Positions 47,983-60,176 of a stretch of 64,000 bases of DNA are shown here, in pieces; position 1 is the stretch's first letter; every line of letters begins with the position of its first letter. The position numbers and the translations under genes are program-made. The notes beneath the pieces are model-generated. The model was not told where the DNA came from, made no database searches, and worked only from the letters and a program-made list of their open reading frames with translations. The DNA comes from Fomitopsis serialis. Taxonomy: Eukaryota; Basidiomycota; Agaricomycetes; Polyporales; Fomitopsidaceae. Where the stretch lies: the NCBI RefSeq assembly GCF_022376445.1, contig NW_025954997.1, positions 62,001 through 126,000 on the forward strand, written 5' to 3'.

Positions 47983-49043
47983 ATGAGCGGATTGCAACTT
48001 AACCGCAAACGACCCCGTGCGGAGTCGTCCGATTTTGCCAGCCAGCCGAAAGGAGAATTGCGTCGAGACGACGAATATTGGTTCGAAGATGGGAACATCA
48101 TCATCGTCGCGCAGGAAGTCGGGTTTCGCGTGTACAAGGGCCTCCTTGCGATGAAGTCCGAGGTATTCAGAGACATGTTCAGCCTCCCCCAGCCGGCCCC
48201 GAATCCAGGATCCTCGCGTGGAGAGACCTCTGAATGTCCTATCGTCCACGTCACCGACACAGCGGCGGAAATTCGCTTGCTTCTTGCCAGCCACCTCACT
48301 TCTGCCGAGTGCGTCTGCTGAATCCAGTTGTTATGCTGGGTGTTGACTGCGTCACCACTTGTGGCTCTGCCAACAGGTTTGTGAGCGCCAGCCACACCTT
48401 CGACGATATCGCAAATGGTGTTCGAATGGGACACAAATATGGAAACCCGACGCTCCTCAAGTATTCCCTGGAAAGACTGGAGAGATATTATCCAGCCGAT
48501 CCTTCGAAATGGGACAGGTTGGGACAGGATCCATACGGGGATCCGCACGCGATCGTGGCCGTTATTCTGGCACGGCTCGCGAACACGCAATCAGTGCTTA
48601 CGCCCGCGCTGTACGCTTGCTGCCAACTGGACGGGAAGACGTTGGTCGAAGGGCGAGTTCGCCTAGATGGCATTGTAGATATGTTGAGCCCGGAGGACCT
48701 CGTGCGGTGCATCGACGGGAAGGCGAGGTTATGGTCGTACCTCATGGAGACTGTAGACGAAGCTTTTAGGCCAATCAGGACGGTGCCCTGCCCAGATACC
48801 GACGGTCGCTGTGACCACTCTTTCGCGCTTATGCGGAGGGAATGGATGAGCAGCACGCGCCGTGTCGGTGGCGCATGCAATGTTCTTCGTCCATGGAAAA
48901 CCGACATCCAAGCTCTCGTCGATACGCATCAATATCCCCTCTGCAGGTTTTGTACCGAGATGCTCTACTTGAGGGCGGAGAGCATACGCAAGAGATCCCT
49001 GTCGAAGCTAGCGCAGCAGCTCGGGGTAGACGCAGAGCCGTGA
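47983..49043 (+). CDS. BTB/POZ domain protein 2
   Basis: Exons 47983-48308 and 48377-49043 give 330 residues. The N-terminus has LNRKRPRAESS; the BTB fold reads YWFEDGNIIIVAQEVGFRVY, then LLAMKSEVFRDMFSLPQP, IVHVTDTAAEIRLLLASHL, and after the intron FDDIANGVRMGHKYGNPTLL. The C-terminal region shares YACCQLDGKTLVEGRVRLDG and the Cys-containing YPLCRFCTEMLYLRAESIRK with BTB gene 1. The donor GTGCGT at 48309 restores frame; the unspliced frame stops at once. Predicted CUL3 adaptor or nuclear regulator. Confidence 0.8.
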
Positions 49044-50239
49044 GGATGACGGTATGCCGCGCTCCTTGGGGATCTTGGTGTGAGAGCCGTTCGGGATCTT
49101 GCTTCGCGGCCCTGAATGACTGACTGCTCTAGTCAATATAGTACTCAGTTACACCCCTCGAGATGGCTCTGCAGCCAGTGACCGCAACGCAGAGCGCGTC
49201 CAGCGTCTTCAAGCTGTTTAACTGAAACATGCGAGCGACCAGGATTAATCATGTAGCTTCATAAATGCTACATGTTATACCGTGTTAATTCGTACAGCAG
49301 CGCCCATGGCTGATGAGGCGGACGTTCTCAAGAGGCGTGTTGACGGCCGTAGCACTCTATCCACCGCCAACAGTTCTTGCTCTCTAAAACGAACATGTAG
49401 TATGGCATGCGAAACGCCCTGTGATGCAGATGCCCCGTCAAAGTGACCCGCAGCCCATTGATTGACCCACTCTCGCCCCGTCTCATGCCTTTCGCCCCGG
49501 CTGCCTGCGAAATTCTGTCCTCCCATTATCATGTCGTCTTCCGCCGCCTCTTTTCTTCGAGGGCCCACATCGGCGTACCCGCCCAATGACAAGCCGATAG
49601 TCACCACCATCGGACGTACGATCACGACATTGGGTGACATAGCTGATTCATCCCCGGCATCTCCATGATAGGCGTCCCCGGGTGCGACATAGGATATCAG
49701 GTGAGCCATGCAAAGGCTCAGGCCTCACGGAGAGCAGCGTGGCCAGTGCCCATACAACAGGGTCTCATGCGGGCACTCAGGTCCATACGCGTTCGGCGCA
49801 ATCTCGAGTCGAGGCCGAGGCTCAAGGCCACGGGCATCTCTGGACGAATGCCGCGAGACAACCGTAAATTCTGCTGTTCGAGGACGCATAAATATATGTT
49901 TCATGAGACAAGACAATGGCCGCTTCACGTACTGGACAGAATTCGACCCTCCGAATGACGGACTCCGGACGCTCCCGCGTAGAACTGGCCTCGATGTAGT
50001 GTGACGGTTCGAGCGTGCAAGCTTCGTTGTTGGCGTTCGCTATTTTGTTTTCTTTTTTTCCCTGTTTCTGCGTCTATGCTGACTGTCGAACAATCCTGAC
50101 TCGGTACGGACGTCGAGACGAGTGGGCAACGCATGTGTGGGCTTAGTTGAGTACCCTCGCGTACGTGGCGGACGTCGGAAGGCACTCCGAAGGCTTGGAG
50201 ATCCGAGGCATGCACGCGAGTGAGGCGGTTGGGGGGGGG
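49044..50239. other. Intergenic stretch, no gene recognised
   Basis: Short ORFs only. Ends in a run of about 14 G at 50230-50243 at the edge of the inverted repeat. Confidence 0.5.
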
Positions 50240-50381
50240 GGGGGGCGTGCATCTACAACCAACCATCTGAGCATTTCTCTTCCAATCCGAGTTGGAATGA
50301 TCTTACCGAAATGCTGAATCCCGGTCGAACGGTGCTGAGGTATATTGCTGAGCTTCATTGCAGCGGGGGTTAGCGTTGTCG

Positions 50382-51865
50382 CTAATCATCATGGAAGTTC
50401 CAGTTAGAGACGAGATCGTCACTTAACCCATGGTTCCGCTTGAGGTACGCCCTGTCATGAGACCACTCGTATCGAATTCCCGATGCCATGTCGCCAGGTA
50501 CGATTTTGTAAAAGCTTGAGGGCCAGCGGCAATTACGTGCGAGCTTGGGGTATGTCTGGAATGTGTTGTGGAAGCAGATCATACGCCCCCAATTCGGGGC
50601 GAAACGGGGTCTACGCGCGCGGCGTGTGTGATATGACACCAGATGATCGAGTTCAATAATTGCCTCCACTCTGAATCTGTCTGCAGCTTCCGGCGGCAGA
50701 GTCCACATGAATGTGACGGATAGACTCGCTGGGTGAGTCAGGTGGCGATCACCAACGATTTTCTGCGGCGATATTAGCCACGGAGCCACGGTATCGCCAA
50801 CGATGTAATAACAGGAGTTGCTTTCTATGTTGATCTCGACCGCGATCGACAGTCGAGGGATGCCGCGAGATGCAACAGTATCAAGGATTGAAGATAGGTA
50901 CTCATCCTCGGGATCCCATATAATGCTGACAGACAGGAATTGAAGTCTCATATGTTTTGACAGGTCTAGGCTGTAGCCTAAAACAGAAGACGCGATCAGC
51001 ATACGGAAATATGACACACTTCCAGCAACTATCTGAGTGAAGGCATACGTACCCGGCGCATGACGACGACGTGGACCCGGTAGCTCCAGCTCTATGAGGG
51101 AAGGCCCCAATTGACAAAGTAGCGTCTGCAAGGCTTTCGCAACGCGTTCATCGCCCAAGAGGTCGGGAACCCAGGTGAGAGCGGCCGTATGACGAGCGCT
51201 GTGATAGTGCCCTCCAGTACACACGGTGTGTATGCGATCCAATCCAGCAGCAGGAGCAGCAGAGCGACGTCTCTGCGCGTACCGGTGAAATCGACGAGAT
51301 GGAGCCGATTCAACCTCAGCAATTTATTTCTCCGGAGAGCCTGCTCTGCGTTGGGGAGCTCCTTGTGCCGAAGAGAGCACAGAGGGAAATGCAGACGAAG
51401 ATCGCGAAGCCGAGGAAATGCTGTGATCGTGTGTTGAAGGTCGGTGAACGTCCGGAAATCGCAGCACCGTAAAACGAGCTTCTCAACGGAGGCAAAGACG
51501 ATCGGTACTATCATCCAACCGGGCGTGAGCCACCGGAGGCTGTGGATGAAGGTGATGGGCGAAGCGCGGGGAATAGGCCACCGATTGTGAGGGGAGTTTC
51601 GTGCGTGTACTGAGACTCGGGATCGTTCACGAGTACGAGCTCCGTGGTGTGCTCAAAGAGCGATCGGAAGGACGCCTCCCGGGATCCACGAATCCTAATG
51701 GTGTCGTACGATTTGCGGTTCCGAATCTCGACGCGAGAGTAGAGGAGGGAGTGTGCGTGAGGGTACCACACGGATGGGTCAAGGCGCAGCGGTATAGCGT
51801 CGTCGTGTCGTCGTGGAGGAAGTCGAGACATGCTCGATGACCTCAATCGGTATGATGGTCGCCAT
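50382..51865 (-). pseudogene. F-box protein Y, left copy
   Basis: Starts MATIIPIEVIEHV at 51865, then changes frame within a few codons compared with the right copy (61906): one base is missing in the F-box at about 51829 and another near 51780, and the frame changes again near 51545. The middle (51514-51092) and C-terminal half (51242-50382) are open and end WNFHDD. It therefore has an intact 3' half and a damaged F-box. The intron near 51055-50981 (75 nt) is in frame and open. Predicted SCF adaptor when intact. Confidence 0.7.
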
Positions 51866-52278
51866 GCGTGAAGAGTAGCGACGGTCTGCAATGTGCGAGT
51901 GCGACTTGGGACTGGTAGTGTTCCGTGTCCGCGAAGTCTTACGTGAAAGACAGGAAGTGGTCCGTATGGCCTGGAAGAGTGCTCAGTCATAGGATGTGCG
52001 AGAGAAGAGCTCGAAAGATCGCCTTGAGGATGCAATGAGCCAGGCGCGTGCTCCGTTGTTGACGACTTCGACATCTATGTGCAGATAACAAGAGCATTCA
52101 GTTATTGCGCATCACAGCCACAGATACGCACAAAAGCTGCCTATCTGGTAGATCAGTCCCTTCGATGAACAGCTAGAGTTGACGAGGCCCTACAGCAGAC
52201 GTGACGAAGACGCGACACATGATTCGGTACTACACTGTCCTTGTCCACATGTCCTAGCTTCCGCACGAACAACACAGC

Positions 52279-53567
52279 TCACTGCTGAACACGCCCCGGC
52301 TCGGGCTCCGAGGGCGGGGACCAGGTGTGGTTGTGATGCGTGATCGTGAGGAGGCCTCGTCTGTGCCAGTCTAGTTGCTTTAACCCCTCCTCAATCATAT
52401 CCCGGAAGCGTTCGACATCTCCAGGGTATGGTGTCCATGACATGCCAGTCCAGCGTCACCGAGGCTTTTCCAGCGCACCGAAGTGCTTGTGCTATAAGTC
52501 GTCGGCCCATTGACATTGGAGTCCGCGAGGTCCATGGTCCTCCACCGGCAGGCCGTTGCCCGGAAGATGGTGAACACCAGCTCTATACTCCGGAGGCGAG
52601 GGAGGCTATAGAGCGCAGCATTGCTTATGCTTGCCCAAGTATCTGCCACTCCCCGGAAGGTGTACCGTAGACGAGTGTCCGTAGTTGTCTGTTGGAAGAT
52701 AAACCGGGATGTGGCCCGAGACGTATGTCTGTGTCAGTGTACAGCAATGAGAACGAGTACTGCCATCTGTAATACCACACATACCATGTAGAAGTACAGG
52801 TATGTCTAGATCCGTCACACATGCGCCCAGAGGCTCAAGCAATTATGATGGGTGCATGGAAAGACGTCTGCAACATCATTGCCTGCGGGATGATCTGCAG
52901 GACCTGCACCGTCTGCGCGCTCGGAGTGAGCGCGAGCCACGTCAACAACGCGGCGAGAGCACTGTCCTCCGAGAGCAAGTGCTCGGCGCGAAGATAACGC
53001 AACATCACCTTGCTGCCATGTGGCGGCAGGACAGGATTCAGCGGCTGCTGTCCCAGGTGCGTCCTGACAAGGTCAGGTCACGGAGGCTTCGAAGTGCGGA
53101 GAGAAACACGTGAAGTCACGGAAGGTGTGGAATTGGCACGCATGCAGCTCCAGGGTCGCAACGCGCGAGAATATCGATAGCGATGGGAAGAAAGCTGGGT
53201 GTAGGCGCGTCTTCTCGTGCCACTGAGCGTTGTGGTACGCGATGGATTGGAGTGCAGGGAAAGCGAGGCAAAGAGTGAGGGGAATCTGATGCCCGTATGG
53301 ACGACTCTGGTCGTCAATGATTTCTAGGTGCGTCGTATACTCGCAGTGCTGTTTGGTGCTCGCCTGGCTGTCGGCGGACTGCACGAGGTGTCGCAGCGTG
53401 TCGTATGCTTTCTGTCGCGGAGGAACACCCTGGTGAACAGAGCCACTGGGCACGATGTCTCCAGCTGGAGCAACTAGCGCGCTAGCAGCGAGGGCGGCAG
53501 GATGGTCGTGGAGGAACCAATATCTTGTCTGTAGTCTCGGGCGGTAGAGTCTTCCTGCGTTATCCAT
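52279..53567 (-). pseudogene. F-box protein X, left copy
   Basis: The reading frame begins MDNAG at 53567. The F-box (LPPETTDKII in the right copy) is out of frame here. RHLVQSADSQ, LEIIDDQSRPYGHQIPLTLC and FFPSLSIFSRVATLELHACQ are intact, then a one-base loss at about 53108 turns the frame. The LRR region and the 3' end (SIELVF, MDLADSNVN) continue in various frames to a stop at 52279. The right copy lacks some of these breaks and has others of its own. Confidence 0.7.
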
Positions 53568-54276
53568 TCGACGGAGGGCTGAGGTGGCTGCGTTTGAGCA
53601 GATACACGATCGTTATATCAGTCTGCCAACGAGTCTGGACCTCATGAGATATCACGATATCGCACCTTCGGCTTCGCATTAGCATGCTTCTTGGGCGTCA
53701 TGAGAAGTCATCGAGCAGTCACTGGCACAGGACCCAGACCTGCTGGTCAGCTACTACATGTGACCACACCTTAAGTTTGACCATGCACGCATGGAGGAGT
53801 GAGGAAAGTTCAGGCTACATACGATTCCGAGTCGCCCCTTCATGCTGTACCGACTCAGCCTGGGCCCCGCGTCCGTCAGAATTTTCAAAGAATTGCGTTC
53901 CAGGGCAGTGATTGTGCATCAACACTTGTAACGTAGCACATACTTGTGACTGAGATACCCAGTCCGAGTTGTACATAGCTCTCGAGCGGTGAAGCAGCGG
54001 TCGCCAAGGCATGTTTGAAAGAGGCTCACTGGCAAAATCTGAAGGGCGTTGTGACGCTCATCACGTGTGTCGTGACTCACCGCGAAACACAAAGTGTCGC
54101 GCATTTAGCCTCAGCACCCGCTGCTGGTAACAACAGCTTGGTCTCCTTCAGCTCGCCACTTCCAGGGTCCTGCTCTACGCTGCTGCGCGACTGGCGAGAT
54201 CTACTACTACTGGGCGGGTGAAGAGTGAACGCACAGACTAGCGACCACTCAGCTCAGGCCTGCTTCGAGTGACTGC

Positions 54277-56908
54277 ATGCCAAGGGCCTCCGAGACACGC
54301 GATGGTGCTCAGCAGACCTCGCGCGATAGCAAGGTCAGGGCACTAGAGGAGCAGGTACGTTAGCTAGTCATCTCTCAGACAGGCAGGTCTGCGGGACCAA
54401 CAAAGCACCGACCTACATGGACGGTGTTCGTCGTCTACTTGCAGGGTCTTGTGGGACCGTAGCCGGTTTCTTTTCCCGTCAATTCCCATGAACTTCGCCT
54501 ACACTCATAGCATCTCTAACACCCGCCACTCCTCTAGGTCAGGAAGCTCAGATACGCCAATGATGATCTCCGTAGCCGTCTCTTTGTCTCATCCCAGCGA
54601 GACAATCGTCTCGCCGAGGATCTGGGCTTCGGCACTGCAGAGGAAGTCCAGACAGCCATATCTCAACGACCACAAGTCTTTCGGAAAGAGTTCATTGAAG
54701 GGGCGGCACGCACTATCGAGGCCCTCGAAGACCGCATAGCAAACCACATCCAGCTCGAGAAGACTGCCCAAGAAGGGCTCGCGGATGCTGCGAAGGAGAT
54801 CGATCGGTTGAATGCGGACAATTCCCGCTTACGCGTTCAATTGGAGGAGGTTACAAGGGAGAGGAGTGACCTCACGAAGCGCGTCAAGGAGCTGGAGGGG
54901 CGACCGCCGAGTGCGTTTACCACCGGTCTCCCGACCCCGGCGACTGCTGCTAAGAAACGGTACGTCTGCGTCACTATCACGAACGTCGCGCAGCTGAATC
55001 TCTCTTCGAGCCCCCTGCCTTTCGCAGACGCCACTCCACGTAACGCAGCGAGTTCCTCGCCACCCAGACCGGAGTCTACACCCGGCATGCTCACTGTTAC
55101 CCCCGCTATGTCCAGCCTGCCACCGCTCACGCTTTCCGTAGGCACCGAGAAAGACCACAATATACTCCGGGCGGAGTTGCGCGCCCTGCACGCGCAGTAC
55201 GAAGCGCTGCGCTTGGTGAAGGAGCGCGCGGAGAGCAAGTACCGTGAGGACTACTCGAAGTGGCGCAACTTCAAGCGCTGGATGTTCGACGAGGAGGGGG
55301 GGTCGCTCTCCGACGTGGTGCCCGAGGGGCGCGCACCGAACTTTGGGTACATCATGAAGCTGCGGAAGCGCTATATGCGCACGGGCCCGCCGTCGGACTC
55401 GCCTGGGCCTTCCGCAGAGGGCGCGCGAGCGATGGACGTGCGCGAGGCGGCGAAGAGAAGCGCTGAAGTGAGACAGGCGATCGCGGTGCTGCCGGATGAA
55501 TTTGAGCATGGGGATCCGATGGCGCCGCAGAGCTCGCTGACGGCGCAGTTGATGGAGGCCAGACAAGCGTATCCTCCGAGCACACCACCCGTGCAGGACA
55601 CGGCGGAGCTTGGCTCAGACAGGCCCGCTGCGCCGTCCTCCGTTTCGCAAGGGAAGAAGCGAGCCAACGAAGAGACGCTGGAGGTCGTCACAGCAGCTGC
55701 GGCAGGCTCTCCTTCTACTCCTCGGAGAAAACGGCAGAGGTACGACGACTCGTCAGAGACTGAGGAGGAGTCGCAGGGTGAGTCCGCCATGCAGCACACA
55801 CTCATCTCTACTGACTGACGCGCTCTGCTCAGCGCTCTCGCCTATGCTGGAGTCTCAGCCCGGAATACGCCGTCTTGTGCCCATGCCGGATGGGACGTAC
55901 GTTCGCAGAGGCTATGGACCATACCCTGGCGATGCGGGGCAGAGTACGAGGGGCGCCGCGCCTCCGTCGCCGTCCACCCCGCGCAAGCCGAGCACGCCGG
56001 GCTCGCGTCGGTCCAAGCACAGTCCGAAGTCCTCCCCCTCGTCGCGCCATTCGACGCCTCGCAGGCGGAAGGAGCGCCTGCTTGGAACGCCGACGAGGCG
56101 GACGCCGGGGACGCGGGGGCGCGTGGAGAAAGAGAATCCCAGCGCGCTGAAGGGGCGCCCGCAGGACTATTCTGCGTACAAGGGTCGCGGACGGTATGCA
56201 GCCGCTGCAAAGTGCGTACTCGTTGACGCTGTCTGGTGCTGTGCTTATCGATTGATTCACTCGCAGACCTGGTGAAGATACAATCAACGCCGCGTACGAG
56301 ATCGATACGGCCCAGAACAACGGGTTAATGCATCAGTTCGAAGAAGTGGTGCGGGACAAGGAGCGCAGGAAGCAGCTACACGGGCTGACTGTGAATGTTG
56401 CCGCGAGGTGTGTGATACCCTCCGACCTATTGTTGGCTCAGACTCACGTTGCCCGGCCTCAGTACTACAAGGCAGTAGGCAAGTTGCCGGCTCGCCCCCA
56501 AGCCCCGCTCTGGCGCTCGCCCCATGCTACCCCTACGAAGTCGACGTCTTCCAGGCGCAGACGCCTCGCGGATGCCTCGGGCGTTCCGAACTCGCCGCAC
56601 AAGAAACGACACACTTCAGACCTTAATGAAGGCGACCCAGAGGAAGAGGCGGCCATCCAAGAACATATGCAGCGGATCTCGCGGCATCGCCAGCAGTGGG
56701 AACGTCCGAAGACGCCTTATTGGGAGATCGCGTTCCCAGACACGCAGGAGGCTGCGGCGATCAACAAGCGCGCGAAGGAGATGCATGAGGAGAAGAAAGC
56801 GAGGATTGAGCAGGAGGCGAAGTGAGTGCGGTTGATCGTCGCGCTCCGTAGACCTTTACTGATATCTCGGCCAGCCGCGGGGGTAGGTACAAGAAACGGA
56901 AGACTTGA
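54277..56908 (+). CDS. Ctp1/Sae2/CtIP-family DNA end-resection factor
   Basis: Nuclear cofactor of the Mre11 complex, starting resection of DNA double-strand breaks. Exons 54277-54354, 54538-55777, 55833-56211, 56267-56407, 56463-56821 and 56875-56908. The N-terminal half is coiled coil (VRKLRYANDDLRSRL..., EALEDRIANHIQLEKTAQEG), the middle is Ser/Pro-rich, and the C-terminal Ctp1 domain has DYSAYKGRGRYAAAAK, INAAYEIDTAQNNGLMHQFE, CECCREYY, RHRQQWERPKTPYWEIAFP and RGGRYKKR. The CxxC block lies one base out of frame with the preceding LHG (about 56382). TP-YW lacks the PG usually seen between these residues. A GTACGT at 54959 might be a further donor, but splicing it breaks the frame. It sits in the spacer of the inverted repeat, convergent with GPI1. 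Confidence 0.8.
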
Positions 56909-57055
56909 TCTTGCACGATGGACTCAGTACAATAATGGACGGTATTTCGGGCCCTTTTAGGTACATTTGGCTCGGCACGCATGTTCGACGCAGAATATGT
57001 ATTACAATCATGTTTGTATGCTGTATGTTTCATGTTTCACGTCTTCACGTCGACA

Positions 57056-59255
57056 TTAGTCGAAGATCATCTTCGGCAGTTCGAGAGGGGACCATGCTGA
57101 ATCGTATCGCAGATCGCGAATTAAGGTGAGGAGTCGCCGGACATGAGCAAGCCAAGCAGCCTGAGAGGGTGATAGTGTGATGATAGTCTCGACCAAAGTT
57201 GTCCTATCGCGGAAGCGTGTCTGAGCATAGCGGACTGATATACGTACGTCGTACTCACCGTAGTGGCAAAAACAGAGGACAACGAGGCAGGTTGGTCTGT
57301 GACGAGGCTGGAGGTAAGCAGAGTCCTTCTGACGAGAGTAGCAGACGCACCTCAAGGATCAGGAGCCGGATGATAGTCTCTGAATACGATGTGACCTGCG
57401 GGGTATCGTCAGTATCAGTCTCCTGCCAGTAAGGTAGCATACCTGGTAAGCGCATCGGGTCCTTAATGCGAAGCATCAGGCGAAGAGAGGGAAGTGATTG
57501 AGCAGCGCCGATATCGTATCCAGCAACCGTGTAACATGATGATCGCCAAGTGGGTCTGCAGTTAGGTTCGTTGCGAGCGTGAGCAGGGTCATGAGATGTG
57601 AGCAAGAGAGACGTACTGTGGCGAACAGAGCGTAGTACGTCAGGACCGTAGGATACAGGAAGGCAACCAGCGTGAAGAGGATGGTACCGAGCAAGAGCTG
57701 ATCGATGTCGTAGTCCCACGAGTCGAGGCGATTGCGGAGCACGTTAACCGTTTCCCTGTGAGGCGAACCAGGTTACTCATACGCCGTTGGCTAACCAGCC
57801 GGACACATACCACGAAACAGGTTCCATAATGAGCCTGCGAGGCCGAGTTGATGCCGGAACGCCGTGGCTGAGAGGACGTAGCACACGTAGAGGTGCGATG
57901 TAAGCACACCGATGATGTCTGACAGAAGGGACACAATCATGGTCATCCCACAGCAACCCATAGCACCGACTACCCAGAGCAGGGCAGGGTAGTACGGGCC
58001 CATGCTGCGCAGAACGCCTAGAAGTAGTCCACGCTTCATGAGTTGTGTTTAAGGGTCGAATGAGGCCAGACGTACGCCCCCAGATTGTGATCGCAATCAG
58101 TAGAGAATGGCAGTAGAATTGGCTGAGCTCAGTGTTGAGCTTCAGACCGGCCGGCCAGCTGTTGAGCCAGATGAGCGCTCGCTGCATCCAGCCGACGAGG
58201 TACAACTGGGACACATGTCAGAACCTCCCGTTCCAGTGCATTCTGTTCATGCGACCACACACCTGCGTGAATGCGTCCAGCATGCTGCCCAATACGTGGC
58301 AGTTCTCGCACAAGAAAGACCCGAAAGCGACCCCGATGATTATGTCGTTGAGCGTGAGCCAGATGCAGTTGTAGAACCTGAGAAACATCAATGAAGTTTC
58401 GCAGTCGACGTGAATCTCCACGTACTTCACATATCGGGAGATGCTGTCTGTCGAGCGGGCCTTGACCCGTCCGAAGATGAAGGGCGCTTGGGTAACGATG
58501 AAAGACACTTGCTCAGAGCGGACGTCGAGTTGTTCAACTGATTTTCGTCAATTCTCGCCTGATAAAGATGGGTAAGAATGGATACGCACCCGTGGTCGAA
58601 AAGTCTCTTAAGAAATACATGAAGTATTTCATAGCCCTACCGGTGAATTTGGTCTGTCTTGCGCCTTGCATAGAACTCAGTTCCTCCGATTCTGCAGGAG
58701 TAGACTTCGAAGTGTGTGTGCTCCTTGGCTTGGACAAGGCCTGCTCAACGAAGGTGGCCACTGTGTGAGAGGCATTTACCTGAAGAAAGACATCAGAGCT
58801 TGAAGGCGGTGCTTATACGCATTGAGATATCGTACGTGGCAGATGGCGGCAGAATCCAGTTTGCTGAAGACGCCATCGAGGGACGAGTGAAGTCGAGGGT
58901 TAGGCCCAGTGATGCTGGCAGCGGTCGACGGATAGCAGAGCTCGCAGCGGTCTGGGAAGGAAGAATATCGAGTTCTCGTGAATCGGATGAGTAGAACTGC
59001 ATCAACGATCGATTCGGTCTCTTGTAGTAGACAAGTCCTGCTCGAACTGCTGGGATCAGCCTCGCTGACGAAGTAACGGATGCACTCTTCGCTGACATTG
59101 CGTAAAACCAGTCGCTTCATCCCAAGCTTCAAAATAGGGCTCAAGGCCACCATGGAACCCTTCGGCGGCTTGACTTGATGCGTTTGGCGTGCTGCATCGT
59201 CCCAGTACAGAGGGAAAATCGACGGCGATGTCTCTCTGTACATTGATCCATTCAT
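57056..59255 (-). CDS. GPI1: GPI1-like subunit of GPI-N-acetylglucosaminyltransferase
   Basis: ER membrane subunit of the enzyme starting GPI-anchor synthesis (GlcNAc transfer to phosphatidylinositol). Ordered blocks: a divergent N-terminal part (59255-58776, tentative); SFIVTQAPFIFGRVKARSTD (from 58505), spliced into VKFYNCIWLTLNDIIIGVAF, GSFLCENCHVLGSMLDAFTQ; MQRALIWLNSWPAGLKLNTE (about 58180); LRSMGPYYPALLWVVGAMGC and HLYVCYVLSATAFRHQLGLA, GSLWNLFRG (58010-57800); VNVLRNRLDSWDYDIDQLLL and LGTILFTLVAFLYPTVLTYY (57750-57630); a C-terminal region to 57056. Several short introns are visible (for example about 58430-58380). N-terminal and C-terminal exon borders are not resolved. Multiple hydrophobic helices agree with the family. 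Confidence 0.75.
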
Positions 59256-59974
59256 GGCTCCGTGAAGTCTCTGCGAGCAATTGAGATGCCTCCGCGAACT
59301 GGTTTACGCTAATGAGGCTACAACTATGCCGTGGTCATTTAAAGGAGACGTACTGTACCCGCTTGAATCACACCCGCGACGCAAATGAGCGGTTTTGCCC
59401 AACCGTAAAATAGCCATCTGGCTTTAAGTCCGTCGGCAAAAGAACAGACAAGATGTCACATTCTGGCGAGTCTGCCGCTTCATACGTGTCCGACGTCGAG
59501 TAAGAGTTCATGATGTACCGAGGTCGTATGATGTGGAAAGCCAACAGCACTGGCCTTCATAGCGATTCGGAATCGCACAACAGTGGTAGTAGCAAGCATC
59601 AACTTGGTCAAGCAAGCATGGTCGCTGTCTGTGTATGTGGCCAGTCACGGTAACGAGCGCTCGTGACGTTATGGCTGTAAATATTATTACGTAAGGGCTT
59701 GTTATGCGACCGTAATTTGAACCTGACTTGAACGTTTGAACGTTCGATATTCTGGCGGCTTCTGCTTCATCGCTCGAGACTATGACCCACAAGTATGGAC
59801 AGAATTAACAGTGTCGACTCGCTATGATTGCCTCAGGCTGGAACGCTATTCGACATTCTGACGGACTCTAAATTGAGTCGGTACAGGGCATTCTAGAAGC
59901 GATCGGAACTCAACATGTAGCCTGAGCGTTTGCTCACTCCTGGCGTACAGTATTGAACTTTGAGACCTATTCAC
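59256..59974. other. Spacer between GPI1 and the right inverted arm
   Basis: Contains promoter sequence for GPI1 (minus) and short ORFs only. Confidence 0.5.
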
Positions 59975-60176
59975 AGGCTTACAGCTGTAGTAGCAGACCG
60001 GAGGTCTGGTGGCACTGCTACGATGACCTTCTCATGATCGCGCCTAAGAAGCATGCTGATGCGAAGCCGAAGGTGCATATTCCGCGAACTGAATTCTATG
60101 AAGGTCCAGACTCGCTGGCAGACTGATATACGATCGTGTATCTGCTCGAAGGCAGCCACCTCAGCCCTCCGTCGAA

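Larger units (their letters stand above)
50240..53760 (-). repeat. Left arm of a large inverted duplication
   Basis: Reverse complement of about 59975-63565, followed with high identity over roughly 3.5 kb including intergenic DNA, with scattered substitutions and one-base indels. Contains F-box genes X and Y. Edges are approximate. Confidence 0.9.

Noticed and set aside
54829..55566. 245-codon minus-strand ORF
   Set aside because: Lies opposite the coiled-coil exon of the Ctp1 gene; Arg/His-rich composition typical of antisense reading.
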